The notes under the pieces are model-generated. The model saw only the letters and a program-made list of their open reading frames with translations, ran no database searches and was not told the origin of the DNA. Both the position numbers and the translations under genes were made by a program. A stretch of 64,000 bases of DNA from an uncultured Aquimarina sp. GTDB lineage: Bacteria > Bacteroidota > Bacteroidia > Flavobacteriales > Flavobacteriaceae. Location: contig NZ_CANLYD010000010.1 in assembly GCF_947495315.1 (NCBI RefSeq), forward strand, positions 1-64,000, given 5' to 3'. Position 1 is the first letter of the stretch. Each line of letters begins with the position of its first letter. This document shows, one piece after another, positions 1 to 7,223 of this stretch.

Positions 1-84
1 TTTAGGTTTTAGGTTTTAGGTTTTAGGTTTTAGGTTTTAGGTTTTAGGTTTTAGGTTTTAGGTTTTAGGTTTTAGGTTTTAGGT
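1..84. repeat. Perfect heptanucleotide tandem repeat, 12 copies of TTTAGGT
   Basis: The first 84 bases are exactly twelve head-to-tail copies of TTTAGGT with no mismatch, ending where the sequence becomes GAAAAAAG. The array starts at the window edge, so its true left end and copy number are unknown. All six frames through the unit meet stop codons, so it is not coding. It lies downstream of the response-regulator gene. The unit resembles telomere repeats only by chance; in bacteria such arrays are simple-sequence repeats prone to slippage. Confidence 0.97.
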
Positions 85-162
85 GAAAAAAGTTTGTTTC
101 GATTACAAATTCAAATACAATTTCAATTTCTTATCAACATTTTTTTTGATCCAAAATCCTAT

Positions 163-204
163 TCTCGATACACTTCTACCTTTGGTCGAAGCACTCGAAT
201 CGAC
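163..204. repeat. Palindromic extragenic hairpin element
   Basis: An inner arm CTTCTACC (173-180) pairs with GGTCGAAG (184-191) with one mismatch and a 3-nt loop. Outer arms TCGAT (165-169) and ATCGA (199-203) extend it. It is more GC-rich and structured than its surroundings and sits between the tandem repeat and the response-regulator stop codon. It may be a dispersed extragenic palindrome or may help end the minus-strand operon; no U-tract follows, so a classical terminator is unlikely. Confidence 0.5.
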
Positions 205-236
205 GAATTTTACACTTTTCACTTAAAGCTTTTCAT

Positions 237-905
237 TTAAAACTCTGCGTTCCGTACAAATATTTGGTTCTCTATAGCGTGTATAACTAGACCTGCAATA
301 TTCTTAGAACCCGTTTTTACTAATAAATTATTACGATGCCCTTCTACTGTTCTTGGACTGATAAACAATTGTTCTCCTATTTCTATTGTAGTTTTTTGTT
401 CGCAAATTAGTTTTAAAACTTCTCGCTCTCGTTTGGTTAAATACTCATCCTCTCTGGATTGTTTATTCATCTTCAAAGAAGCTTCTTCCAGAATACTCAT
501 CACATTTTCATCATAATAAAAACCTTTTATTGCTACGTGGTTTATGGTACTTATAACCTCTGTAGGTGTAGCATTTTTGGCAAGATACGCTACGGCGCCT
601 TGCTGCATCATATTAGTAATAAAAGGTTTGCTATAATAACTGGTTAGTGCGATGATTTTGATTTCGGGAAACTTTTTCTTGACAATCTTAGTGGTTTCTA
701 CTCCATTAAGATCTGGCATTTTAAGATCCATTAAAATAATCTCCGGTAAATCTCTTGTTAGATTTAATTGTTTGATCAGATCATTGCCGTTCTCTGCCTG
801 AATGCAAATCTCTATATTACTTTCTTTATCCAGGATGAAAGTAATTCCTTGTCTAAATAATGTTTCGTCATCGGCTATGGCTAGTTTAATGATATCTTTT
901 TTCAT
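237..905 (-). CDS. LuxR/NarL-family response regulator
   Basis: This 222-aa DNA-binding response regulator has an N-terminal receiver domain (about residues 5-125) with acidic residues D12/D13, phospho-acceptor Asp60 in LMDLKMPD, the switch Thr in ALTS and the conserved Lys in YLAKNA. A C-terminal LuxR-type helix-turn-helix (about 152-212) carries LTKREREVLKLI and SPRTVEGHR. It is the last gene of a four-gene minus-strand operon. Its ATG overlaps the stop of the upstream histidine kinase gene as ATGA, so the two form a cognate pair. Target genes cannot be inferred. Family assignment is very secure. Confidence 0.95.
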   Translation of the reverse strand: MKKDIIKLAIADDETLFRQGITFILDKESNIEICIQAENGNDLIKQLNLTRDLPEIILMDLKMPDLNGVETTKIVKKKFPEIKIIALTSYYSKPFITNMMQQGAVAYLAKNATPTEVISTINHVAIKGFYYDENVMSILEEASLKMNKQSREDEYLTKREREVLKLICEQKTTIEIGEQLFISPRTVEGHRNNLLVKTGSKNIAGLVIHAIENQIFVRNAEF

Positions 906-1708
906 GGTTGAGGTTTTTTAGTGCTAATATTAAAAGTTGCTCCATTACCGATCTCACTATGATATGAAAGCTTCCCATCGAGTATCTCTACTCTACTTTC
1001 AATATTTCTGAGGCCTATTCCCTTATTTTTATTTACCGACTTTATATCAAATCCTTTTCCATCATCAGAGTATTCTAAATCTAATTGTTCGTTAGTCTCA
1101 TTTATTTTTAATCTTATATTTTCTGCTTCACCATGTCTGACCGAATTATTTAGAAGTTCCTGAATAATCCTGAAGATATGCAATTCATTGCTTTTAGACA
1201 ATAGATCTTTATATTTTATCTCATAATTTATTTTTACTTTTTTACTACTTATAAACTCATCACAAAGTTCTTCTATAGCCGCCTGAAGACCGAAGTTTTC
1301 TAAAATCGGCGGTAACAGATTGTGAGCTAATCTCCTAGAACTTTCTAGAGTTCTGGTGGTTACCGATAATATATGTTGTAAGGTATGTGCCTGCTCATTT
1401 TTCTCTAATTTGCCATCTATTAGCACATTGGTACTAAGACTTACCACATTAAGTTTTGCACTAATAGCATCATGCAGATCCTGTGCTATTCGTTTACGTT
1501 CTTCTTCTTGTGTTTCTATAGTGCTATGCAACAGGTCTTTTTGGTAAGACAATTCTAGCGTTGCTTTTTCCAGCTCTGTAGCAATAATCTTTTTACGAGA
1601 AAAGAAAAAGAAAAGCACTAATGCCACTGCCATAAGTAATAAGACCAAAATAGCAATTAAGATAATCACTATGATTTGGGAATCTTCTTGTAGTAATTCT
1701 TTCTCCAT
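902..1708 (-). CDS. Sensor histidine kinase, HisKA_3 (NarX/LiaS) type
   Basis: A 268-aa membrane-anchored kinase. One hydrophobic segment (about residues 11-36) is followed by a short coiled linker, a HisKA_3 dimerisation domain with phospho-acceptor His79 in RIAQDLHDA, and an HATPase_c domain with N-box LLNNSVRH, G1 box DDGKGF and G2 box GIGLRN. It has no extracellular sensory domain, so sensing probably comes from the membrane segment or the upstream 7-TM protein. Its start overlaps the 7-TM gene by 40 nt and its end overlaps the response regulator by 4 nt, which suggests translational coupling. Confidence 0.93.
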   Translation of the reverse strand: MEKELLQEDSQIIVIILIAILVLLLMAVALVLFFFFSRKKIIATELEKATLELSYQKDLLHSTIETQEEERKRIAQDLHDAISAKLNVVSLSTNVLIDGKLEKNEQAHTLQHILSVTTRTLESSRRLAHNLLPPILENFGLQAAIEELCDEFISSKKVKINYEIKYKDLLSKSNELHIFRIIQELLNNSVRHGEAENIRLKINETNEQLDLEYSDDGKGFDIKSVNKNKGIGLRNIESRVEILDGKLSYHSEIGNGATFNISTKKPQP

Positions 1709-2310
1709 TCAATAAAGATTAGGATTTGGAATAAAAAGTATAATATACGATTTGTATTAATTAGTAAAAAATTCATCGAATCCGAAATATTTAAATTAAA
1801 TATCAAGTTACCCGAAGCAAATATTAACGTACTAGATACCAAATATAAAAACAAACCTACATTTACTATTAAAAATAAATTTTCTCCTTGTAAACATCTA
1901 TATAAGTATACTATAGCATATACAATTAAAATACTTTGTGTAATTGATATTCCAATAGCATGATATCTAAAAAAAATGTCTGGATCATCAATATATTGGT
2001 AAGTTAAAACACCAAAAATTGGTAGTAATAGATATAGTATAAATTTATTTTTAAGCAATATTCTGTAAAAAATAGAAAGAATAATAAATTGAGAAATGAA
2101 ATAGAAATGAGATAAAAATAAATTCGGTTTGTGTAAAATTTTTGCTACAAAAATTGTTGCTAATTGAATTAAGCTAACAAAAAAAAGATAACAGGATAAT
2201 ACTTTAAAAGCTCTACCAAATTTGATAAAGCTTTTTAAGAATAAAAATGTATTAAATATTAAAAATGTAATCGTAAATACATTTAAAAGTGAAAAAAAAT
2301 TAAAATCCAC
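1669..2310 (-). CDS. Seven-TM membrane protein of a sensory operon, function unknown
   Basis: A 213-aa, very hydrophobic protein with about seven predicted membrane helices and almost no soluble loops. I do not recognise the family. It begins with GTG at 2310, which shares its first base with the TAG stop of the upstream CPPxC gene, and its 3' end overlaps the kinase gene by 40 nt. Because the kinase lacks a sensor domain, this protein is a candidate membrane sensor partner (inference). The extreme AT content follows from its Phe/Ile/Leu-rich composition. Confidence 0.75.
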   Translation of the reverse strand: MDFNFFSLLNVFTITFLIFNTFLFLKSFIKFGRAFKVLSCYLFFVSLIQLATIFVAKILHKPNLFLSHFYFISQFIILSIFYRILLKNKFILYLLLPIFGVLTYQYIDDPDIFFRYHAIGISITQSILIVYAIVYLYRCLQGENLFLIVNVGLFLYLVSSTLIFASGNLIFNLNISDSMNFLLINTNRILYFLFQILIFIEWRKNYYKKIPKS

Positions 2311-2735
2311 TATTGCTGATTTAAAGGACTGTTCTGATCACAATCTGGAGGACAAGGCGTTGTAAAATCATAAATCCCACTAGTTGTAGTATCTGAAGCT
2401 GATGATTTTAACGTTGTAGGATTGCCATCCACTGTACCATCAATGATATCTCTATAGACTCCATCAACATTTTCTGTTCCAACAAAGATTATTTTTTCTG
2501 TACCATCACCATCAATAGCTAAATACCCTCTTACTTTAGAATTTAAATTGTTAGCATTTGTTTGTGCCTGTTGTGCGGCAGCATCATCTAGTATTCCAAT
2601 TTCATTTAATACTTCTACAAAATCAACAGCAGGTATTAAAAATGCATTTACCACATTAGGATGTTGTGTTCTCCAGTTTGCTGTCCATTGTGCTCCTGTG
2701 TCTTTAGAAATTGTGTTTTCGTTGTCCGGGTTCAT
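2310..2735 (-). CDS. Small CPPxC-tailed protein, function unknown
   Basis: A 141-aa protein with no signal peptide or membrane segment. It has an N-terminal region with ISKDTGAQWTANWR and AFLIPAVDF, a middle beta-rich part (GYLAIDGDGTEKIIFVG) and a C-terminal tail YDFTTPCPPDCD. The tail motif [T/N]xPCPPxC recurs in the 318-aa protein at 3122-4078, which also carries an FLIP element, so the two are probably related. It is the first gene of the operon with the 7-TM protein, kinase and regulator. No function is assigned. Roles as a ligand or partner of the sensor system, or a metal- or disulfide-binding tail, are speculative. Confidence 0.75.
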   Translation of the reverse strand: MNPDNENTISKDTGAQWTANWRTQHPNVVNAFLIPAVDFVEVLNEIGILDDAAAQQAQTNANNLNSKVRGYLAIDGDGTEKIIFVGTENVDGVYRDIIDGTVDGNPTTLKSSASDTTTSGIYDFTTPCPPDCDQNSPLNQQ

Positions 2736-2935
2736 TTTGTTTTTGGTTTAAATTAGTAATACGATTAAATAAGCTTACAAAATATAGGGTAACAGTTTGT
2801 AAATAATCTGCTCAAGATAAACTAATAATGATTTTTTTATATCACTATTAAATTTAAATTAACATTCTCTAAATTTAGTATAAATGCTACATATTTCGTT
2901 AAATAAATGTGAAAAATTTATTCGATTTAAAAGTA

Positions 2936-2975
2936 AAATCTCCCTCTTGATTGAAAACCAAAAGAATAAAAATTA
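2936..2975 (-). promoter_or_regulatory. Upstream element shared by the two CPPxC genes (copy 1)
   Basis: On the plus strand this reads AAATCTCCCTCTTGATTGAAA followed by an A-rich stretch. It matches 4205-4244 (AAATCTCCTTCTATATTGAAA) at most positions. On the minus strand both contain a TTnnTTTG block, one mismatch from the Bacteroidota -7 consensus, just before the conserved block. The element is about 200 nt upstream of the 141-aa gene. A shared promoter plus 5' leader is the simplest reading, but this is by-eye alignment only. Confidence 0.4.
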
Positions 2976-3065
2976 TTTTATAAGTAATCTGAAATAAATT
3001 CGTAAAATATGTACTTCCTCATCTAACCTATAATTCTAAGGAGAGGAATAATAACCTACAAAAAA

Positions 3066-3095
3066 CCTGACTGTACGACGCGACGTGCAGTCAGG
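3066..3095 (-). terminator. Rho-independent terminator after the 318-aa CPPxC gene
   Basis: CCTGACTGTACG (3066-3077) pairs with CGTGCAGTCAGG (3084-3095) over 12 bp with one wobble, around a 6-nt loop. On the minus strand the stem is followed by six T residues, as expected for a terminator about 27 nt past the stop of the gene at 3122. Confidence 0.9.
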
Positions 3096-3121
3096 TATTA
3101 TAACCTAATTTATTGATTTTT

Positions 3122-4078
3122 TTAAGATAACTCTTGGACATTAAAAGAAACCTGCCATTTGGATACCCATTCTTCAAACGTCTCTTTTAACCAATTATTT
3201 GCTTCATCAAATTTCTTCTCTGCTAGTAATTCTTTAAACGGGACAATCTTTTCGTAATATGTAATTCTTAACTCTTCTTCTTTGTTTTCGCTTTCATCTA
3301 TCATAGCAGTAATCAAAGGTGAAATAAAATAGTACATTTCATATTGTACCTCTCCATTTTCCAACTCCAATAATATAAAATCTCTGAAATAACGATATAT
3401 ATCTAGTTCTTTTTCGTTCGAAAACATAGATACTGTTAATTCTGTTTTACAAGGAGGATCACTATCAGGATCTCCACAAAATGGAGGACAAGGATTAGTA
3501 ACGTTCATATAAATCTCTTCAATAAATGCCGAGTTACTATTAATCGGTCGAAAAACAGGTTTTAATACCTTTCCTTGTAATCCAAAATCTATCGATACAC
3601 ATTCACAATTTTCGTGACTTACTAAATCTAGTAATGAATTCTTACCTAAAAAATTACCTCTTGTTACTTCCTTATAGATTAAGGTATCATCCATTTTAGT
3701 CATTTGACCTACATAAGCTGTTATACCTTTTACAACATCTGTTAAAGTATTTAAATGACCTGCATGATCATAGTACCCATATTTAGCTACTAATGGTTTT
3801 GATAAATCAAGATTTTCACTGGTATGTGTGCAAGGAATTAAAAATACACGTATCGAATTAGGATTCATAGGATCATCTAATCCATACATAAATCGAATGC
3901 CGGAAATCCATTCATGAGAATTTAACGCTTTTACAATAATCTCTTTTTTAATAGTTATAGAATTAATTATTCCAGGAAACTCTTCTTGATAAGCTGATGT
4001 AGCTTTATCAAAATGTTCTTTACTTACGTAACCACCAACATTCATGGCGTTTAACTGATGAATTCTCTTCATACTCAT
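3122..4078 (-). CDS. CPPxC-containing protein, function unknown
   Basis: A 318-aa protein without signal peptide or membrane segments and of unrecognised family. Residues about 1-200 contain VFLIPCTHTSENLD and a region that could align with the 141-aa neighbour. Near residue 205 comes NVTNPCPPFCGDPDSDPPC, which matches the CPPxC tail of that neighbour. The last third (about 225-318) is acidic and helical. It is transcribed alone and ends in a strong terminator. Internal start M3 is possible. It may be an extended paralogue of the smaller protein; no function can be assigned. Confidence 0.75.
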   Translation of the reverse strand: MSMKRIHQLNAMNVGGYVSKEHFDKATSAYQEEFPGIINSITIKKEIIVKALNSHEWISGIRFMYGLDDPMNPNSIRVFLIPCTHTSENLDLSKPLVAKYGYYDHAGHLNTLTDVVKGITAYVGQMTKMDDTLIYKEVTRGNFLGKNSLLDLVSHENCECVSIDFGLQGKVLKPVFRPINSNSAFIEEIYMNVTNPCPPFCGDPDSDPPCKTELTVSMFSNEKELDIYRYFRDFILLELENGEVQYEMYYFISPLITAMIDESENKEEELRITYYEKIVPFKELLAEKKFDEANNWLKETFEEWVSKWQVSFNVQELS

Positions 4079-4204
4079 AAATTTTAAGATTAATAATCAA
4101 TATAAATATAGCTGTAATAAGTAGGCTCTTAAAAATACGAATTATTTTTATTCATGTTGCAGATTTCCCGAAAACCCCACAACAAACTTCTTTAACCTAT
4201 AAGA

Positions 4205-4244
4205 GAAATCTCCTTCTATATTGAAATCAAATAAATAAAATTTA
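4205..4244 (-). promoter_or_regulatory. Upstream element shared by the two CPPxC genes (copy 2)
   Basis: This is the counterpart of 2936-2975, located about 130 nt upstream of the 318-aa gene. The minus strand contains TTTATTTG (4235-4228), one mismatch from TAnnTTTG, followed by a conserved ATTTCAAT...GGAGATTT block. It probably marks the promoter and leader of the gene at 3122-4078. Confidence 0.4.
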
Positions 4245-4258
4245 TATTTTGAAAAATT

Positions 4259-5572
4259 CTAAAGGGATTCTCTAGAATCTATAAAAGAAATAGGCTTACG
4301 ACTCATCTCAGGGAATTTTTTCGCTTTTAGAGCTTCTTTGGTATTTAGTATTAAATCCGGGACTACTCTTAAGTTCGCTCTAAGATGTTCTTTTAGTTCT
4401 TTTTGTTGCAAAGGATTTAAAGAATCAGATACATGAATTAATAATCTATCCGTACCAAGCTCGCCAATCACTACTTCGATTACATACATTCCTAATCCTT
4501 CGAAACTGGTCAGTACTTCTATGACACTTTGCGGATATAATGTAGTTCCTTTATACTTAATCATGTGCTTCTTTCTACCAAGTACAGGACTTAAACGCAT
4601 AGTAGTCCTCCCACAACTACACGGTTCCGTATGTGCCTGTACCATATCACCTGTAGTATAACGTAACAAAGGCATTGCTTCAATACCAAGCGTAGTGATT
4701 GCCAACTCCCCTACTTCTCCTTCTTTAACCGCATTACCCTGTTCATCAAGAATCTCAGTAATGATCAATTCAGGGAGGTGATGTCCTCCTTGATGTGCTT
4801 CGCACTCTGTAAATGCCGTACTCATCTCAGTAGACGCATAGGTAGAATACAGGTCAATATCCCATTTCTCTTTGATCTTGCTTCCTAAGGTATTTAGATT
4901 AAAATCTTGATCTCTTAGTGGTTCTCCTATGCATATAGCAGCTTTTACAGAAGAGTTTCTATAATCAATACCGTGTGTCTCTGCATAAGAGATCAATTTT
5001 AACAAAAATGAAGGGACTACTACTAAATATGTCGATTGAAAACGTTCTATAGAATCCCATTGTAATTCCGGAATACCGGACCCAACACGAACCATGGCTG
5101 CGCCCAATTTTCTTGTTCCCAAAAAATATGCAAGACCAGCCATAAATCTACGATCCAAGGTTGTGGTTAGTTGTACCACATCTGTTTTGGTTACTCCTGC
5201 AGTTTCAAAAGAAGCCGCTTCGTTATAAGCCAATCGTTCTAAGTCTTTTTCTGTGAGGGCAAAGGTAACTGGTTTACCTAAAGTTCCTGAGGTGGTTACA
5301 TAATCCACAATTTCTGATTTAGGTACACATAAAAAATCATCATTATATGCTTGTAAATCATCCTTGGTAGTGATAGGAAGTTTTTTAAGGTCCTCAACGG
5401 TTTTGATAGCTGATTCTGAAATATCAAGCGTAGCGAACAATCTTCTATAGTAAGGAGAATATTGCGAAACAAAATCTACTAACTCCCGAAGTTTTTTATT
5501 CTGAAGAATTGATATTTCTGTTAGTGTAGATTGATCTATATTCCTAATCATTAACTTATATTTTTCGTTCAC
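4259..5572 (-). CDS. Phenylacetate-CoA ligase-family AMP ligase (flexirubin precursor activation)
   Basis: A 437-aa member of the adenylate-forming PaaK-like ligases. The phosphate-binding motif VTTSGTLGKP lies near residue 91, and the acceptor region has ELAITTLG and LLRYTTGDM. A CSCGR motif and the C-terminal lid (VLGRKKHMIKYKG) follow. In flexirubin clusters such a ligase is expected to activate 4-coumarate, or a related aryl acid from the ammonia-lyase at 34838-36367, as an acyl-adenylate or thioester (inference). It is the last gene of the 13646-4259 unit and overlaps the C45 gene by 17 nt. M8 is an alternative start. Confidence 0.85.
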   Translation of the reverse strand: MNEKYKLMIRNIDQSTLTEISILQNKKLRELVDFVSQYSPYYRRLFATLDISESAIKTVEDLKKLPITTKDDLQAYNDDFLCVPKSEIVDYVTTSGTLGKPVTFALTEKDLERLAYNEAASFETAGVTKTDVVQLTTTLDRRFMAGLAYFLGTRKLGAAMVRVGSGIPELQWDSIERFQSTYLVVVPSFLLKLISYAETHGIDYRNSSVKAAICIGEPLRDQDFNLNTLGSKIKEKWDIDLYSTYASTEMSTAFTECEAHQGGHHLPELIITEILDEQGNAVKEGEVGELAITTLGIEAMPLLRYTTGDMVQAHTEPCSCGRTTMRLSPVLGRKKHMIKYKGTTLYPQSVIEVLTSFEGLGMYVIEVVIGELGTDRLLIHVSDSLNPLQQKELKEHLRANLRVVPDLILNTKEALKAKKFPEMSRKPISFIDSRESL

Positions 5573-7223
5573 ACTTTCTGATATATTTTTTTAGATTCTC
5601 CATATCAGGAACTGTAGTTACTTCTCTTTTCATAGCTTGCTTAAAAGCTACTAATGCCTTTTTGTAATCTTTTTGTGTGTAATGATATTCTCCAAGCACA
5701 AAATATGTCGCCCAATAATTAGGGTTTAAATTTTGAAATTTTGAAAGCTCCTCTTCTGATACCTTTTCTTCTGTATCGGTAGCAGCTTCAATTTTTCTAC
5801 TTAGCACCCTAAATACCTCATAATTAGCATACGTTTGGGTATGAATAAATGGATCTTCCGAAACATTTAGAGATTCTGAAGCAATCACAACTTCTTCCTT
5901 TTGTTCTTTTAATCTTCCGAAAACTTCATCTAAATCATAAGCAACGAATTCTCCCATTTGATAAGGATTTGTAGAAACCCAAACTTTCCGTTCTTCGGGT
6001 TGAAATACAATTCCGTGATGCGCTAACATTTGATTCAAAGCCTTTTCATTACCATATCCTATTAACCCATTGTCCAGACCATCTCTGTTTCTTAATATGG
6101 CTACTGCTTTTTCTGGATTCAGTTTATCATTTTCCGATAAAAGCTCTGTCATTCGCTGATATCTATAGAAAGAATGACTTTCTGCTATTGCTTTTTGATT
6201 ACGCTTATCTTCGACATAAGTATCACTCTGAAAATGATTAGAACACACCAATTGATTGGTATTAGGAACATTATAAACTCCAAAATTATTTGGTGAAACC
6301 TCTATCAACGCTGCTCTTTTATCTTTGGCACTACCTATCATAATAGATTCTGACACAAAGACTTCTCTTTTTTTAGCAATCGCTATAGCTTCATCAATTG
6401 TAGAAGCATATTGCAATATTTCTCTTGTCAGAATAGATATAGGCGTTTTAGCCACCAATGGAATTTTAGATTTACCAGCATTAATCGTAATAGTCAATCC
6501 TTCTTCATTCATTCCGGATAATGCTCCCATCATTCCTGCCCATCCATAAGTCATAAACTTATAGCCTTCTGAAGGATTCATAAAAGTGACTAATTTTTCT
6601 TTGGAAAAATCATCTCCTGCATAGAAGTCAAAATTACGTCCGATAAGTAATTTCCCATCTTCAGTTTTATCACCCCAAGCAGCAAAAGACGTACATCCTA
6701 CCAGCATTAAATCTTGTAATGCATGTCCAATATCGTGCGCTCCGTGCGCATAGAGCATACGTACATAAGGTTCTGCAAAGTTATTATAATCATTAGAGGC
6801 ATATCTAGAAACTCCGTAAATTTCGGTTTTATACTCTTCTGGAACGTTAAGGTGTAACTTACGATTATACCAAGCTATGATTTTACTTAAAAACTTAAGA
6901 TACCCTTCTGAAGGAATAAGTTCTGTAATCTTTCCGATAAAAGCGTCTTCCTGTATTTTGATCAATTCTCTCCCTAAACTTCCAGCAGCAATTCCTCTTT
7001 CTAGTGGTTTTCCTTCAAGGTACATTTCCCATAATCCCTGCTTATTTTTACGAAGAAGGTTATTATTAAGGGTGAAAAACGTGGAACTATGTTTTATTCT
7101 AGTTGTGTCGACATTTTCGATTCCTGAAATATCAGGTCTCGCTGCCAATGACTTCTTTACACCACAAGATGATGATGTTATTACAACAAACAGAAAAAAT
7201 ATATAATAGAAAAAATTCCTCAT
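5556..7223 (-). CDS. C45-family (penicillin acyltransferase-like) Ntn hydrolase lipoprotein with TPR-like tail
   Basis: A 555-aa predicted lipoprotein with signal peptide and lipobox ending at Cys20 (TSSSCG). The Ntn-hydrolase core carries the probable autocatalytic nucleophile Cys177 in VGCTSFAAWG, then GRNFDFY and GMNEEGL motifs typical of acyl-CoA:6-APA acyltransferase relatives. Residues about 470-555 look like a TPR repeat (ALVAFKQAMKRE). The family hydrolyses or transfers acyl groups. Set between the activating ligase and the CrtI-like gene, it is a candidate for a late acyl-transfer step such as forming the polyene-resorcinol ester (inference). Its lipid anchor places it in the periplasm or outer membrane. 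Confidence 0.85.
   Translation of the reverse strand: MRNFFYYIFFLFVVITSSSCGVKKSLAARPDISGIENVDTTRIKHSSTFFTLNNNLLRKNKQGLWEMYLEGKPLERGIAAGSLGRELIKIQEDAFIGKITELIPSEGYLKFLSKIIAWYNRKLHLNVPEEYKTEIYGVSRYASNDYNNFAEPYVRMLYAHGAHDIGHALQDLMLVGCTSFAAWGDKTEDGKLLIGRNFDFYAGDDFSKEKLVTFMNPSEGYKFMTYGWAGMMGALSGMNEEGLTITINAGKSKIPLVAKTPISILTREILQYASTIDEAIAIAKKREVFVSESIMIGSAKDKRAALIEVSPNNFGVYNVPNTNQLVCSNHFQSDTYVEDKRNQKAIAESHSFYRYQRMTELLSENDKLNPEKAVAILRNRDGLDNGLIGYGNEKALNQMLAHHGIVFQPEERKVWVSTNPYQMGEFVAYDLDEVFGRLKEQKEEVVIASESLNVSEDPFIHTQTYANYEVFRVLSRKIEAATDTEEKVSEEELSKFQNLNPNYWATYFVLGEYHYTQKDYKKALVAFKQAMKREVTTVPDMENLKKYIRKCERKI

Larger units (their letters stand above)
2736..3121. other. 386-bp AT-rich gap between the two CPPxC genes
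   Basis: No open reading frame here looks like a gene. The gap holds the 3' terminator of the 318-aa gene (3066-3095) and, at about 2936-2975, an element resembling one upstream of that gene. The rest is featureless AT-rich DNA and presumably contains the promoter of the four-gene sensory operon. Confidence 0.7.

Noticed and set aside
1..84. Telomere-like or CRISPR-like array
   Set aside because: The unit is 7 nt with no spacers, so it is not CRISPR. A bacterial context and plain protein genes next to it make a true telomere unlikely.
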